A stretch of DNA of 64,000 nt, from positions 26,064,978 through 26,128,977 of the forward strand of contig CM068553.1 of NCBI GenBank assembly GCA_035048495.1, in the 5' to 3' direction. Below the pieces are notes generated by a model. The model was not told where the DNA came from and made no database searches. It was given only the letters and a program-made list of their open reading frames with translations. This DNA comes from Euptelea pleiosperma. Its lineage: Eukaryota; Streptophyta; Magnoliopsida; Ranunculales; Eupteleaceae. This document shows, one piece after another, positions 47,947 to 61,460 of the stretch. The position numbers were made by a program, and so were the translations under genes. Position 1 is the stretch's first letter; the number at the start of each line of letters is the position of its first letter.

Positions 47947-49163
47947 TTTTCTCTTTTATTTTTGTAGTATATATTTTCTCTCTTCATCTCCTCATGCCTC
48001 ACCACCCGATCCTCAGATCTACTGACCTAACCCTAGAACTCCTGCCCGTTGGCTTTATCCCATCTCCCTTAGCTTTCTGACCGTTGGATCTCTCTAGATC
48101 CGTCAATTTACCAATCTGGGTCCCAATCCAGTCATCATCCATCCGATCATCAGCAAATCATTCGTCATATCATCTTATGAGACGATAGACATCATCATTT
48201 CATGTGGGCCAACAGTCGAGCCCATCATCATCGACCCGCCGCCCATCCACTTAGTGAAACCCGCGATTTTAAAATATTTTAAATTAATTTTTAAAAGGGG
48301 GGGGGGGTCCACTAAATGGGGAAATTCCCCAATTAAAGAAAAGGTTTAAAAAAATTATTTTTTATTTTCAAAAATTCCTTATTTCCAAAAGAAATATGGA
48401 AGCTTTAAAAGGGGGAAGGAGAGGGCACGAAACCCTAATTCCCTACCCCCTCTCTTCCTCTCCTTCCCCCATAACCCTCTTCTCCTTCTTCCCCTTCTCC
48501 CTTGGCCCCATTCTCTTCTTCTTCTTCATCTTCTTCGTCTCCTTCTTCATCTTTTATGGCTGGCAGAACTCCGGCCGTCTGCTACTTGCCCTTTTCCCCT
48601 CGCTTGCTCCACCACCTGCGCGCCTGCCTGCTCGACGGCAGCCGTTCCACCGCTGCAACACTGTGGGAACCTCCTTCTCTTCAACGCAGCTGCAGCAGCC
48701 TCCTCCCTCTTCCATACAACGGTTGCAGGTGAACCTGAAAATTCGGCCAGTGTTCTCCACCATCTCCTTCACCTATTGTTGAATCAGCAACACCACCGCC
48801 TCTCCATCTCCTCCAATCACGATTTCCACCCTACAACTCTCCGGTCTACAAACGGACCTGCAACTCGGGAATCCACCTGCTGATCGTTCCCACCTGCAAT
48901 AAACTTCTACAGGTTGAACACCACCATGGCAGAACAACCGTCCCTCTCATATGCTAGTTTCCATCCACCATCTCGTTGGGCACGCATGTTCTCTCTATCT
49001 ATGCAATCTGCTTACTTTCTGGTTGCATGCCTGCGACTTCTTAAAGTGACCAACAACATTTGCAAAGCTTCTTCATCGGTAGCATGCTCTTCCTCTCCTC
49101 TGTTTCACCGCAAGCTTCACCTCCTTGCACGCTGCTCGATCTCCACATTTCAGCACCACAAAC

Positions 49164-52100
49164 TGAAATTAGGGTTTTTCAGTCGTTGAGAGAACGACCC
49201 TAACTTCAACACATTTTTAATTATCCGAGACTTCCAACCTGTAAAATAGGCTATTTTGCACAGTGGCTCGTGTCAGATGTCGATCTGCACTCAGAGTTAG
49301 TCGGGTTAGCATAATCAGGAACATGAAATGATGGAACATTACAAGAAATAATAGATAAAAATAAACTTCATCATTCAGTGATAAAAATGTCTATTACAAT
49401 GCTTGAATCAAAAATAAAATAAAATAAGATAAACTAAAAAGTAATTTTAAAGAAAAAAATTCTAGAGAGAGTTAGAGAGAGAAAATGAAGTGGAGAGAGA
49501 TCTCTAGAGAGAGAGATTGCTCTCTAGAGAGAGAAAAAGAGATCTAGAGAGAACTAGGTAGAGAGAGAACCTCCTAAAAACTAGAGAGAAACAAGAGATA
49601 GAGAGAAAGAGAAAATACCTTCATCACTTACCAGTTATTGGCCTAAGGAGTTTAGCCATGGTGAGGGCAGCAATGAGAGGATCCGGCCAAGTGGTGGCTG
49701 TTGGGGGAAGAAGATGAAGAAATAGGAGTTGCAGACGTTTAAGTGGGGTGACGTTGCTGGTTTGGCCAAGAAGGTGGAAGTGGCAGGAGAGGGAGGTAGA
49801 TGAAACGGTTCACCGGAGGAGATGATGGCTGGAGGCTGCTTGTTTGGGAAGGTGTTCCCCACGGTGGTGGTGTAGCAGGCTGTGGAGGAAGAGTAGACCT
49901 GCAACTCGGAGTTTCAGGTCGTGGTGATGGCCTGATGGAGCAACCTGCAGCGGTGGAGCGAGGGAGGCGCTAGGATCAACAGTGATTGCAGCAGCATGTA
50001 GAGGTTGCAGGTTGCAACTTGCTGGAGGGCGGTGTGGAGAAGACTGTGGTTGCAGCACATGCTCGCCGGCCAACAAGGTGAGGAGCGTCGCTGGCAGTTG
50101 AGCCGTTGATGGGCAACACAGGGGGAGGCATCAAAACCTGGTGAGAGATGAGGGAGAGAGGCGTTGGAAATGGAAGAGATGGACTGGAGTTGCAGGGTTG
50201 CAACTCCAGCAATCGTTGAAGAGAGGTCGTGACGGCTTGGGACGGGAATCAGTGAAGAGAAGAAACGGTGGTGGAGAGGAGCAAGACAGTGGAGGAACTA
50301 GTTGTTGAATGAACCAGTCCGTCGGAGTTGCAGACCTGCAACTCCGGCAAGAAGGAGAAGACGACGAAGAAGGGTAGAAGGACGAGGAAAGGAAGTGGAG
50401 GAAGAAGAGGAAGTAGAGGAAGGGAAAGTATGAGGCGCGCGGTGTGTCTAGTAGCAGCTACGGCGGAGAAATTGTGGGCGACTGGAGTTGCAGGTGTGCA
50501 ACTCCGACGTGAAGAAGGGAGGAGGAAGATGACGGAGTTCTGCAACTCCGGTGGATTGACAGGGAAAAGGGAAAGAAGAAGAAGACAGAGGAGAGAAGGA
50601 GAAGAAAAAGACAGAGGAGAGAAGAAGAAGAAAAAGAAGAAGAAGAAGAAGAAAGAAGAAGAAGAAGAAGGAGAAGAGGGGGGGCGCTCCACCACCCCGT
50701 CGGAGTAGACTCGCCGGAGTGGAGGGGGAAGGAAAGGAAGAAGAAGAAGAAGAAGAAGAAGAAGAAGAAGAAGAAGGAAGGAAGGAAGAAAAGAAGAGAG
50801 CCCCGGTTTCGGCTTAGGTGAGTGGGTTTTATTTTTTTATTTTTTAAAACATGGAGAGTGAATGGCGAGTGAGAACCGTGGGAGGTTTTGAGAGGGAATA
50901 GACAGTAGGGATCGAGGGGTGTAGACGTCCACCCATGAAATACCTTGGTGGACGTCCATGCATTGAATTAGTCCACCATTTTTTTTTTGGAATGTTGCTG
51001 TTATGTTTGCACACCGTGAATAGAAAGCCACCATCCTTCCCTTATCGTTGCCAAACTCGCCCTTCAATGGATCAATTTTCTTCCTAAAACACCCCTTTTC
51101 ACTATGTTAACTTCAATAACTACCCTTTTACTCTTTGCTTCTTTGGACCAAGCACATGGGACCCACAACATGTTGTGGTCCACCGCACGTTCAACCACCA
51201 TTTTTATAATTTGATGATGCATCGGCCCATAGACCTTTAGGTGATCCATCGTTCGAGGTCTTTGATAAATGAATGGGTTCCACATTGTTTGATGTTCCTC
51301 CTTTCTAGGCCTTTCCACCTTCGATCAACGGTCAGAAACTTGACTTAACCTTAGGTCCATAATCTCAACACCACTTGGCTCATACAAGGGTCCAACACCG
51401 TGGCCCATTATCTTGCTGTCTAGCAACTTGGTCCAAAGTTTAAACAACAACTTGGGCCATCTCATGGACCACGAATTGATCTGCCATATTGTCTATGTCG
51501 TGGCCCAATGGCCTACAGACCCATCATCATGGGTCACCTAGTAGTCAACCAATATGGTCCGCACTTTAGTTAATTGGCCTACATGTCTGGCCCATGAGTG
51601 CAGCTCACGTCTCTTGATTGAATTTACGTTTCTTACTATGCTCTGGTGGTCTGATCATGGGATCCAGATCTCCAGAGCTGTTTGATCAGGTTCTTGGATT
51701 TAGACAGTAGATTCTTGGGTTCGAGCATCCTCAGTAGCAGTTTGACCATGTTGACACATTCGCTTTTGAGCTTTCAAGATTGATCCTGGGATGATAGACA
51801 AATCTCGGGTCCCGAGAAGTGTTCCAATAGGGTTCTTTGGTTCACTGACATGATTCATTGGTCCAGTTGATCTCTTCCATATTGATATAGACTTATAGAA
51901 GCTTCTGGGGTTGGTCCGCCAGTCTCGAGACTCTTCCGATCGAGTTTTCTGCAATAACGAAAAGCGCGTAATCAGAATTGCTTAATATCTAAACTTCTTA
52001 GAATGTGTTTAATTCATGCAAATATACCGTTTCATCTAGAAAAGTGTGTTCTATGCTACAGAAGAGACTCTTACGTAGAAAAGTTGATAAATAGAACAGT

Positions 52101-52169
52101 TTTACGTAGGAGAGTGTGATAACACTTAGAGGATAATAGTGGAAAATACACACTTTTAAATGAATATCA
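49164..52169 (-). repeat. 3' LTR (3.0 kb) of the 11-kb element
   Basis: Nearly identical to 57627-60190 except for about 441 bp (50435-50875) rich in (GAA)n that the other LTR lacks. It holds GAGA-rich (49460-49612) and GAA/AAG (50565-50690, 50738-50785) low-complexity tracts. Open frames within it on both strands mirror these repeats. Confidence 0.92.
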
Positions 52170-54404
52170 CAACCCCCAACTAGCATATTGCCAATCCTTG
52201 GCAATTAGTGCGAAAATAAATGAGCTTAAAAGGGCTTTGCACATGCTGAACACTTTTTCATATTAGTTCAGGGAAAACACTGTTCGTCAAATCATTGAAT
52301 GGACAAAAATAGTTACATGCTAGCGAAGAGTTGGAAAGTTTTGGCAAGACTTCAGACTGATAATCATGACCCAGAGTAGTCAGACTCTGCGTGTGTGTGT
52401 GCTCAACATTTTCATCATCTAAGAGTTAAGACTTCCAGATCACCTCTAAGTTCTTATGCCTTGACCTCAAATCTCACATGTTTAGTACTCAGAATGAAAT
52501 CACACAAGAAGGGTTTTCTTCTTTTCTCTCAATTTATATGTGAGGAGATGTGTTGATATATGAAAGCAAAGATCTCACATATGTATTATTTGAAGGAATG
52601 ACATTTTTAACAGAAGATCTCATGATTGGAATATCACTTCACTCGGGAACATCATATCAAACTCTATAGCTTTTCTTTCTCCAATCTCCACATTTTATGA
52701 TCATGCTATCCTAGAATCAAATAGGACTTTCCTGGGTTATAATGAGGCTTAGGTCCGGTGTAGAAAAATATAAGGATACAGGATTTCAAAGATCTTGAGA
52801 GGATATCTCTATTTTCTTGTATTTTTCCTGCGATGTAGCACCATTATCTGGTTCTTTTTCCCTTTTTTTTGTATTTTTTTCTTTTTCTTGATATTTCTGA
52901 GACTGCTCAATTTCTTTTTCAGCTATTTTTCATACTTTCTTTTCATATTTTGTTTTCAGCTTGAACCACTTTCTTTTCTTTTTGATTTTTCTTCTCTATT
53001 TTTCTTTTCACGGTACACCCACATCAGTTATTCTTTTGTCCTTCTCAAAATAAGGGTAGCTAGTCATGCTTGGTAGCTGGACTGGGTTTTAGGTTGATGG
53101 GTTTGCAAAGAAAATGCTTTTATAGAAGGGCTTAAGGGGTTTCTAGTGAAGTATAATTCAGGTGAGTAAAAAGGCTAAACAGTTCAGAAAAATGGCCTAA
53201 ATTATTTTCTAGGGTTTGCACTATCATGTATACTGTCTTGACTGGATACAGAAAAGGTTCTGTCGTAGTAATCCAATGTTGATGTCGTTCTGAGTTTTAT
53301 GATCGAAACAAAAGATAATGAGATCTCTCAACGAATATTGCGGGCATGAAGAATAGTGAGTCATCTTGTGACTTAGGATTATTGTATAACCCTCTGAAAT
53401 GATTAAAGGCTCGAAAGCTCACTGGGTTAGGTCTCTACAATTATTCTCACAGGATCTCCAGAATTTCTAAACTTAGGATGACTCTGATATTGATAGTGTA
53501 CAATTTTGCCGAATATGAGTTTTTCTGAGTTTTCAAACCTGCTGTAGTCACGCTTGACTTGACTCAAAGCTAACTTTAAACAAAAATTGACATCCTCAAT
53601 ACTAACTTAACGGAGGTTTTCAGCTAATCAAAGTTAGGGTATTTGACACATTTTTGAAATTCTAAAAAACTTTTGGAGAATATCGGAAATCACCCCAAAA
53701 GCAAGATTTTTTTTTTTTTTCAAAATGAAGACATGAGTTTTGGTAAATACCCACCCCAACCAAAATACAGCACCGTCCTCGGTGCTCATGACCGGGACAT
53801 AAAATGATGAAAAATCAGAAATGATAATGCAGAGGCTCATGGAGAATGTTACCAAGTTGGCAGAAACTCAATAGTGTGTGGAACCTGATGATCGAAAAAA
53901 TGAATGTACCTGCATTTCCAGAGATATAACAATAATAACAAATGCATGAGACTCATGTACGCTAGGAATATCGGAATTACCTTTCCGAAAGCACTAAGTT
54001 TTACGTCTTCAGCTAGACACAACGGGAATGGTAAGCACCCCCAACCAGGTTAAAACTCATGGAGACTGAGTGAATCTGCAGTCTTCCTAACACCTAAGGT
54101 GGAACGGAGACAGTTATCCTATCCCTTGTCTAGGTATACCTATGTAGAACAAGTCTTTCTCAGTGTAGACTAAGATAAAGGCAGTGAGCTCTCTGAGCAG
54201 CCCGGCAAAAGCATGGAGTTGATCTGGGAGGGATCGAAGCTTCTCAGTAAAGACCGAGAGGAGAGTAGTAGTGGGTTCTCTGACCGTGGTTAGCAGAGCC
54301 GCAAATGCATTGAGTTTTGCGGGAATGTATCTGAATGGATCAGACTCCTGCAGATCAGTAATACTAGAATTGTCTGACTCCGAGATGAAGTCAGACTCAA
54401 AGTG
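52170..54404 (-). other. 3' internal region of the 11-kb element, no gene
   Basis: Non-coding sequence between the gag-like frame and the polypurine tract where polymerase genes would be in an autonomous element. It includes a T-rich stretch (52845-53000) whose plus-strand frame is low complexity. Confidence 0.5.
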
Positions 54405-55847
54405 TTATTGACACTTGGATAATTTATCCTCAGGAGAGTCCTGAATTAGACTCTCCATGACATACAGTTCATCAACAACATCAATGTAGGGTGACGGGTG
54501 AAAATTGTTGACCTCTCCCTCGATGTTTCCTAATTTGATAGGGATGTTCCAATCCCTACATTCAATATGTTCATCCTTGGTGGGGAACGGTAGGTCTAGG
54601 ACAGCCTGAGTCTCATATTCTAGACACGGTTCTACGGTAGGAATGTCTGCATCTAGTGTAGAGGTAGAATCATTAGAGATAGAGATGGACATGGGTATCT
54701 CTGTGTTCGGTCCAAAAGTTGGTACTGTTAAGAGCACCAAAGATTGAGACTCGGGTTCATCACTAATGTTGCACGATCCAAGGGAGGTGGGGAGGAATGG
54801 TAGATCTATGACAGTTGGGATCCTACGATCGAGACATAGCTCAGTGTCATGAAGATTAACATCAGGGTTAGCAGAGGTAGAGTGAGAATTAGGTTGCTCT
54901 GAGGTAGGTTCAAGATTTGGTGCTGTTAAAGGCACCGAATAAGGAAACACTGGCTCCTCAATAATCGGGCTTTCTATTTCATCCTGGCAATTCTGGTACA
55001 TGGTCCAATTGTGCGACTCCTCATTATAGACGGTGGTCATGTCATTCTCCTCAGGATAGGCTATTGGGGGGCTAGTGAAGTTGACTTCCTCTCTTTTATT
55101 TTCTAATTGAACTAGACGTTGCTCCAAGCTCTCCATAGATTGCTGTTGTTGGTGCTCTAGACCTTAGAAATACTGTTGTTGCTGGGCAATGTACTGAGAG
55201 AGAATGTCTTCTAGACAAGGTTTAGTAGCCAATGGAGGCGGTTCAGCCAAGGAGAGCTGATGTGCCAACTCTTGATTGTAGTCCGACTAGGTATGAAAGT
55301 TGTAAGGGAGAGTGGAGTCTGGGACTAGCTGCTGACTTTGGAAATCCTGAGGGGCCCACTGTTGATCAGAATAGTCATTCTGTGGATAGGACGGGTACTG
55401 GGATTGCGAGTATTGCCAGTCATACTCTCCATTGGGTTGATGGAACCCGGAAGGATAATTATCCTGCGATAGTTGTTATGGGAGGGCAGACTGTTCCCAA
55501 CCAAAGTTAGGGTGACTCCTAGTGTCCAGATAATAAGTGTTGTCATAGGAGGTTTGCATTGGAGATGGAAAGGTACATACATCTTGCTGAATATGAGGAT
55601 AATATCCTATAAAATGAGAATTATGCACAGGTTGCTGGACTGCGACACTAAGGGCAACGACTGAGTTTTTAAGCTCTTGGAGTACAGAGTTGTACTCCGG
55701 ATCTTTGTAATTGTCATACCCCATAGAAGTGTGCGAGACTGGAGTGTCATGATAGTACGCAGAATTGTCATACCCTTGTTGAGAGTGATCACATAGATTC
55801 TCACAGAAACTGTAGTAGGTCTCATATAGAGGCCGTTCATCTGCCAT
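54405..55847 (-). pseudogene. Broken gag-like ORF of the 11-kb element
   Basis: One continuous frame of 481 codons from ATG 55847 to the stop at 54405, broken by three in-frame stops (55478-55476 TAA, 55289-55287 TAG, 55166-55164 TAA). The N-terminal part is Tyr/Gln/Asn-rich (starts MADERPLYETYYSF). The middle has a Gln-rich, coiled-coil-like stretch (QQQSMESLEQRLVQLENK) like the linker after gag in Athila-type elements. The C-terminal part is acidic and Ser/Pro/Thr-rich. No zinc knuckle, protease or RT motif is seen. Gag-like identity is inferred from position and composition. Confidence 0.6.
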
Positions 55848-57603
55848 CAGAGGATGATAGAGGGGTGCGGTGGACTAACTCTCAGATCGAGTCAGTCAAA
55901 GGTTAGGATAGGTCCAACCGGGCTTCTACTTGAAAAAGCAAGCCCAAGATGTGGCAAAAAGTTGCCAAAAGGAGACACTAGAGTAGTGATTCTAAATGAT
56001 GCACACCAAGCATAGATAATCCTATTCTAAACAATCAGGATATATTTTAGGCATTATCTTGTTAGTTTTGGGGCTAGAGTAGATTATGACAGTGGGCGGA
56101 CCACTAGTTTATCTTTTAACCGTCGGACTAACTGTTTGCACTTAGAGGTTCTCACCAGGCTACACTCTTCAGAGCGAATCCTTTAGTACTAACTCTAGTC
56201 AACAACAAGACAATCCGAAGCCTAGACAGACGTGCGGCATAATGACTGTCTTAAGTACGTCCCAGACTAACCGGATTGGTCAAGTGTATAAAAAGAGTGT
56301 TCCCTCGAGTTAAGCTAGGGTTGGTGCGTGTTCCTAGTCCACACGCAACTAACCGCCGAATAGGCCAAGATGCCACGTCGAGCTCAGTGTACTTGACTAG
56401 CAGGGACTTATGGGTGTGTTAGACAACAGGGACCCGCGCTCGTGGTTTTATTTTGATTGGATGTTAAGCGGGTTCGCTTTGTGTGGATTTTTCCTCGAAC
56501 ACCGGGCTAATTGACTCTACTTTTTAATTCTTTTAATTAAATGGAGCCTTGGGATCAAATCAGTTGGAATGATGAGGTGGGTGATGAAATCCCACCAATT
56601 TCAATTTGGAGCTGGGTCTGCTCTCTTAGAGTTTATTGATTACGGGCCACGCCACGCAAGTCGAATAATATGTATGCGAAAGCAAATAGACAAGCGGCAA
56701 TGATGCACCCAATAACACCGTATCGCACTCAAGGCGAGGATATGGACTTACCTCCCGTGGGCCACGCCACGGGGTCACCTCCGTGGGTTAGGGAGGGGTA
56801 TCCAAATGGGCTTGGGCCCAACTCCACCTCTTTGAGCTTTCGCTCCCTACCCATACTTGATTCGTATGCTGCAGAAAAGTTAGATCACACGGTCTAGGTA
56901 TTCGAAATTCTATTTGGAAGATCCTTGTCTTTTTAGGGTTCACAGAACAAGCACTGGATTTAGGCAAGTTTTTGAATTATTTTCTAAATTTGAGATGGGG
57001 TAAGATTTAGGAATTCCTAGATTGGAAAGTTTCCCGAACTGTGGAGATCTTCCAAGAAAGATTTGAGTGCGAGAACCCTTACAATTTTGAGAATTTCTCA
57101 AAATTGAAATTCTGCTAGATTTGGGGTATTTCCTTTTGCAGATTTTTCCAAATTCGGAGGATTTCTAAGGATAGAAATTCGTCTAAAGTGGAAACTTCTA
57201 AGAGGGGAAACCCTAATTTAGCAAAGTTTCAAGATTTTGAAATCTTTCCAAAAATCGCAAATCCTTGATTGGTGATTTCTAAAAATCTGCAGAAGATAAA
57301 ACCCTAATTTTTTTAATTTTGATTTTTTATTTTTTTAGGTATTTTTCACTTAATCTAGGGTTTCTAAAAAACCCTAGAACAAGATCTAGTAGTTATTGGG
57401 AAAGCAATAAAATTCCTAAATTATTACCACTTTGCACTCGGCCTTCCGAGGCATTAAAAATAGTAATTTAAAAGACTGCTAAAAATCACTAAAAAGCAAA
57501 AATAGAAAGTTTCCTGAAAAGGTCGGGCTGTCCAAATTGAGCAGCTTTCCGATTTGGCAACTTTCCAATTCTGTCTTTACATCCTTTTTCGCACTCCCGT
57601 ACA
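55848..57603 (-). other. Leader of the 11-kb element, no gene
   Basis: Follows the primer-binding site on the minus strand. It has only short frames. Confidence 0.5.
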
Positions 57604-57626
57604 CCCGAGCGGCAGCGGCGCCATTT

Positions 57627-60190
57627 GAAACTAGGGTTTTTCCGTCGTTGAGAGAACGACCCTAACTTCAACACATTTTTAATTATTCGAGACTTCCAAC
57701 CTGTAAAATAGGCTATTTTGCACAGTGGCTCGTGTCGGATGTCGATCCGCACTCGAAGTTAGCCGGGTTAGCATAATCAGGAACATGAAATGACAAAACA
57801 TTACAAGAAATAATAGATAAAAATAAACTTCATCATTCAGTGATAAAAATGTCTATTACAATGCTTGAATCGAAAATAAAATAAAATAAGATAAACTAAA
57901 AAGTAATTTTAAAGAAGAAAATTCTAGAGAGAGTTAGAGAGAGAAAATAAAGTGGAGAGAGAAAGTTAGAGAGAGATCTCTAGAGAGAGAGATTGCTCTC
58001 TAGAGAGAGAAAAAGAGATCTAGAGAGAACTAGGTAGAGAGAGAACCTCCTAAAAACTAGAGAGAGAAACAAGAGATAGAGAGAGAAAGAGAAAATACCT
58101 TCATCACTTACCAGTTATGGGCCTAAGGAGTTTAGCCATGGTGAGGGCAGCAATGAGAGGATCCGGCCAAGTGGTGGCTGTTGGGGGAAGAAGATGAAGA
58201 AATAGGAGTTGCAGACGTCTAAGTGGGGTGACGTTGCTGGTTTGGCCAAGAAGGTGGAAGTGGCAGGAGAGGGAGGTAGATGTAGCGGTTCACCGGAAGA
58301 GATGATGGCTGGAGGCTGCTTGTTTGGGAAGGTGTTCCCCACGGTGGTGGTGTAGCAGGCTGTGGAGGAAGAGTAGACCTGCAACTCGGAGTTGCAGGTC
58401 GTGGTGATGGCCTGATGGAGCAACCTGCAGCGGTGGAGCTAGGGAGGCGCTAGGAGCAGCAGTGATTGCAGCAGCATGTAGAGGTTGTAGGTTGCAACTT
58501 GCTGGAGGGCGGTGTGGAGAAGACTGTAGTTGCAGCACGTGCTCGCCGGACAACAAGGTGAGGAACGTCGCTGGCAGTTGAGTCGTTGATGGGCAGCATA
58601 GGGGGAGGCGTCAAAACCTGGTGAGAGATGAGGGAGAGAGGCGTTGGAAATGGAAGAGATGGACTGGAGTTGCAGGGTTGCAACTCCAGCAACCGTTGAA
58701 GAGAGGTCGTGACGGCTTGGGACGTGAATCAGTGAAGAGAAGAAACGGTGGTGGAGAGGAGCAAGACAGTGGAGGAACTAGTTGTTAAATGAACCAGTCC
58801 ACCGGAGTTGCAGACCTACAACTCCGGCAAGAAGGAGAAGACGACGAAGAAGGGTAGAAGGATGAGGAAAGGAAGTGGAGGAAGAAGAGGAAGTACCGTG
58901 GGAGGTTTTGAGAGGGAATAGACAGTAGGGATCGAGGGGTGTAGACGTCCACCCATGAAATACCTTGGTGGACGTCCATGCATTGAATTAGTCCACCATT
59001 TTTTTTTGGAATGTTGCTGTTATGTTTGCACACCGTGAATAGAAAGCCACCATCCTTTCCTTATCGTTGCCAAACTCGCCCTTCAATGGATCAATTTTCT
59101 TCCTAAAACACCCCTTTTCACTATGTTAACTTCAGTAACTACCCTTTTACTCTTTGCTTCTTTGGACCAAGCACATGGGACCCACAACATGTTGTGGTCC
59201 ACGGCACGTTCAACCACCATTTTTGTAATTTGATGATTCATCGGCCCATAGACCTTTAGGTGATCCATCGTTCGAGGTCTTTGATAAATGAATGGGTTCC
59301 ACATTGTTTGATGTTCCTCCTTTCTAGGCCTTTCCACCTTCGATCAACGGTCAGAAACTTGACTTAACCTTAGGTCCATAGTCTCAACACCAACTTGGCT
59401 CATACAAGGGTCAAACACTGTGGCCCATTATCTTGCTGTCTAGCAACTTGGTCCAAAGTTTAAACAACAACTTGGGCCATCTCATGGACCACGAATTGAT
59501 ATACCATATTGTCTATGTCGTGGCCCAATGGCCTACAGACCCATCATCATGGGTCACCTAGTAGTCAACCAATATGGTCTACACTTTAGTAAATTGGCCT
59601 ACATGTCTGGCCCATGAGTGCAGCTCACATCTCTTGATTAAATTTATGTTTCTTACTGTGCTCTGGTGGTCTGATCCTGGGATCCAGATCTCCAGAGCTG
59701 TTTGATCAGGATTCTTGGATTTAGATAGTAGATTCTTGGGTTCGAGCATCCTCAGTAGCAGTTTGACCATGTTGACACATTCGCTCTTGAGCTTTCAAGA
59801 TTGATCCTGGGATGATAGACAAATCTCGGGTCCCGAGAAGTGTTCCAATAGGGTTCTTTGGTTCACTGACATGATTCATTGGTCCAGTTGATCTCTTCCA
59901 TATTGATATAGACTTATAGAAGCTTCTGGGGTTGGTCCGCCAGTCTCGAGACTCTTCCGATCGGGTTTTCTGCAATAACGAAAAGTGCGTAATCAGAATT
60001 GCTTAATATCTAGACTTCTTAGAATGTGTTTAATTTATGCAAATATACCGTTTCGTCCATAAAAGTGTGTTCTATGCAATAGAAGAGACTCTTACGTAGA
60101 AAAGTTGATAAATAGAGCAGTTTTACGTAGGAGAGTGTGATAACACTTAGAGGATAATAGTGGAAAATACACACTTTTAAGCGAATATCA
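57627..60190 (-). repeat. 5' LTR (2.56 kb) of the 11-kb element
   Basis: Matches the left LTR throughout. The (GAA)n block is missing, the join reading GAAGAGGAAGT|ACCGTGGGAGG at about 58895. Divergence elsewhere is low (roughly one to two differences per 100 bp by eye), so the insertion is fairly young. Confidence 0.92.
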
Positions 60191-61377
60191 CAAACCAATG
60201 AGCTGCTACCCACGCTGCCCTTTTCCACCATTATCACTACCTGCAAGTCACATCGGAAGTACCTGCAACACCCAACAACAAGCATTCTTACCTTCGGTAT
60301 CTTCTTCAAAATGGTCGGTGACCTGCTAGTGCTCCGGCCAATCTCAAAACCACTCCCAACCCTCTCAAAGTTGACAACATCTTCACGTTGCTGACCCATG
60401 ATTGGAATCTTTTCCACCTCATCCCACGGTTAGAACATCAGCACATGTACTTCCACAATGCATGCACAGTCACGGTCAACGGCCAGCAACCCTTCATCTC
60501 CAACAGGGTCTTCTTCCGTGCATGCTTGCTCAACCATCATATCGCCATCTCCCTTTGTTGCCCCCTCACGGGATCTACCTCCTCCATGCGTGTCGGACTG
60601 ATCTTCAACACCAGAAGCACTCTCATGCTCCATTTCATGATCGATCTCCTCCGGCCGGGTACTCATGTCCGATCAATCACCTTCTTTGGCCAATCCCGAT
60701 CAATCCGGTAAGTGTGCTAAAGGTACTTTCTCTCTCTTCTCTAGATTATCTCTCTAGAGTTTTTTCCAGGTTGATCGCCTTTTTGTACTGCCAACTCTGT
60801 TCGGTGAATGCAAAACAGTGAGTTTCTCCTTCACCTCTACCTTGTCGGCCGGTAAACGACCGAGGTGAACATCTCTATCTCCTCTTTCTCTCTCTATCAT
60901 TTCTTTTCTCTCTCTATGTTATTTTTTCTCTCTTTCTCTCTTTACCCTTCTTTTTTCTCTCTAAAATCTCTCTTTACATGCTTTCTAGAATATATTTACC
61001 GTTTTATTTATTTCTATCATTTATTTCATGTAAGCAACAGTTTGATTAATGCAATTTAATTTCGATAATTTTAGTTATTTTTTGGATCTCATTTGAATGT
61101 TTTTTTACCGACTCGCCCTTCTCATCCTTCCACATTTCTCTTGTATATTATTTGTCATTTTATGTTCTTATTTGCAATAATCCGACTAATCTCGAGTGTA
61201 GATCGACATCCGACACGAAGCCCTATACAACTCTTATATTTTTAAAGGATAATTGAACCGGATTAATTTATAAATGTGTTGAGATTAGGGTTTCCGATTC
61301 GACGACACGGAAAAACCCTAGTTTCAAAGATGATCACTTCAATCCAATGGTGGGCCATAACCAACCATACACGTGTT

Positions 61378-61460
61378 TGATATTCGCTCAAAAGTGCTTA
61401 TTTTAAGCCCCTATCCTTTTAGCAGTGTCACATTCTTCTACTTAAAACTTTCATTCACAC
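61378..61460 (+). repeat. Fragment of the same LTR family
   Basis: TGATATTCGCTCAAAAGTGC and the next 60 bases match the start of the solo LTR; the rest is lost. Confidence 0.55.

Larger units (their letters stand above)
49164..60190 (-). mobile_element. 11-kb non-autonomous LTR retrotransposon (gypsy-like, LARD type)
   Basis: Minus strand: 5' LTR 60190-57627, primer-binding site TGGCGCCGCTGCCGCTCGGG (57624-57605), internal region to 52170, polypurine GTTGGGGGTTG, 3' LTR 52169-49164. LTRs begin TGATATTC and end TTTCA. The target duplication CAAAC is exact (49159-49163 and 60191-60195). The TGGCGCC-type primer site fits Athila/Tat-type gypsy elements. The internal region (5.5 kb) encodes only a broken gag-like protein; no polymerase genes. 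Confidence 0.9.
47441..61326 (+). mobile_element. Solo LTR (2.85 kb), split by an 11-kb element
   Basis: The two halves are 47441-49163 and 60196-61326. It starts TGATATTCGCTTAAAAGTGC, ends AAACCCTAGTTTCA, and is flanked by an exact 5-bp duplication AAGAT (47436-47440 and 61327-61331). No primer-binding site follows the end, so it is a solo LTR left by recombination. It is a relative of the LTRs of the element inserted in it, in the opposite orientation. The frames at 48396-48782 and 60388-60821 fall in the LTR and are not genes. Confidence 0.85.

Noticed and set aside
48396..48782. 128-codon plus-strand frame with Ser/Phe-rich start
   Set aside because: Lies within the solo LTR in a (CTT)n-rich stretch; no domain, and relatives do not keep it.
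50249..50708. Frames of 126-148 codons on both strands
   Set aside because: Poly-Lys/Glu and poly-Ser/Phe translations of the (GAA)n tract in an LTR.
54405..55136. A 243-residue host gene
   Set aside because: The same frame continues upstream through three stops to 55847 and sits in a retrotransposon with both LTRs; better read as a broken gag-like ORF.
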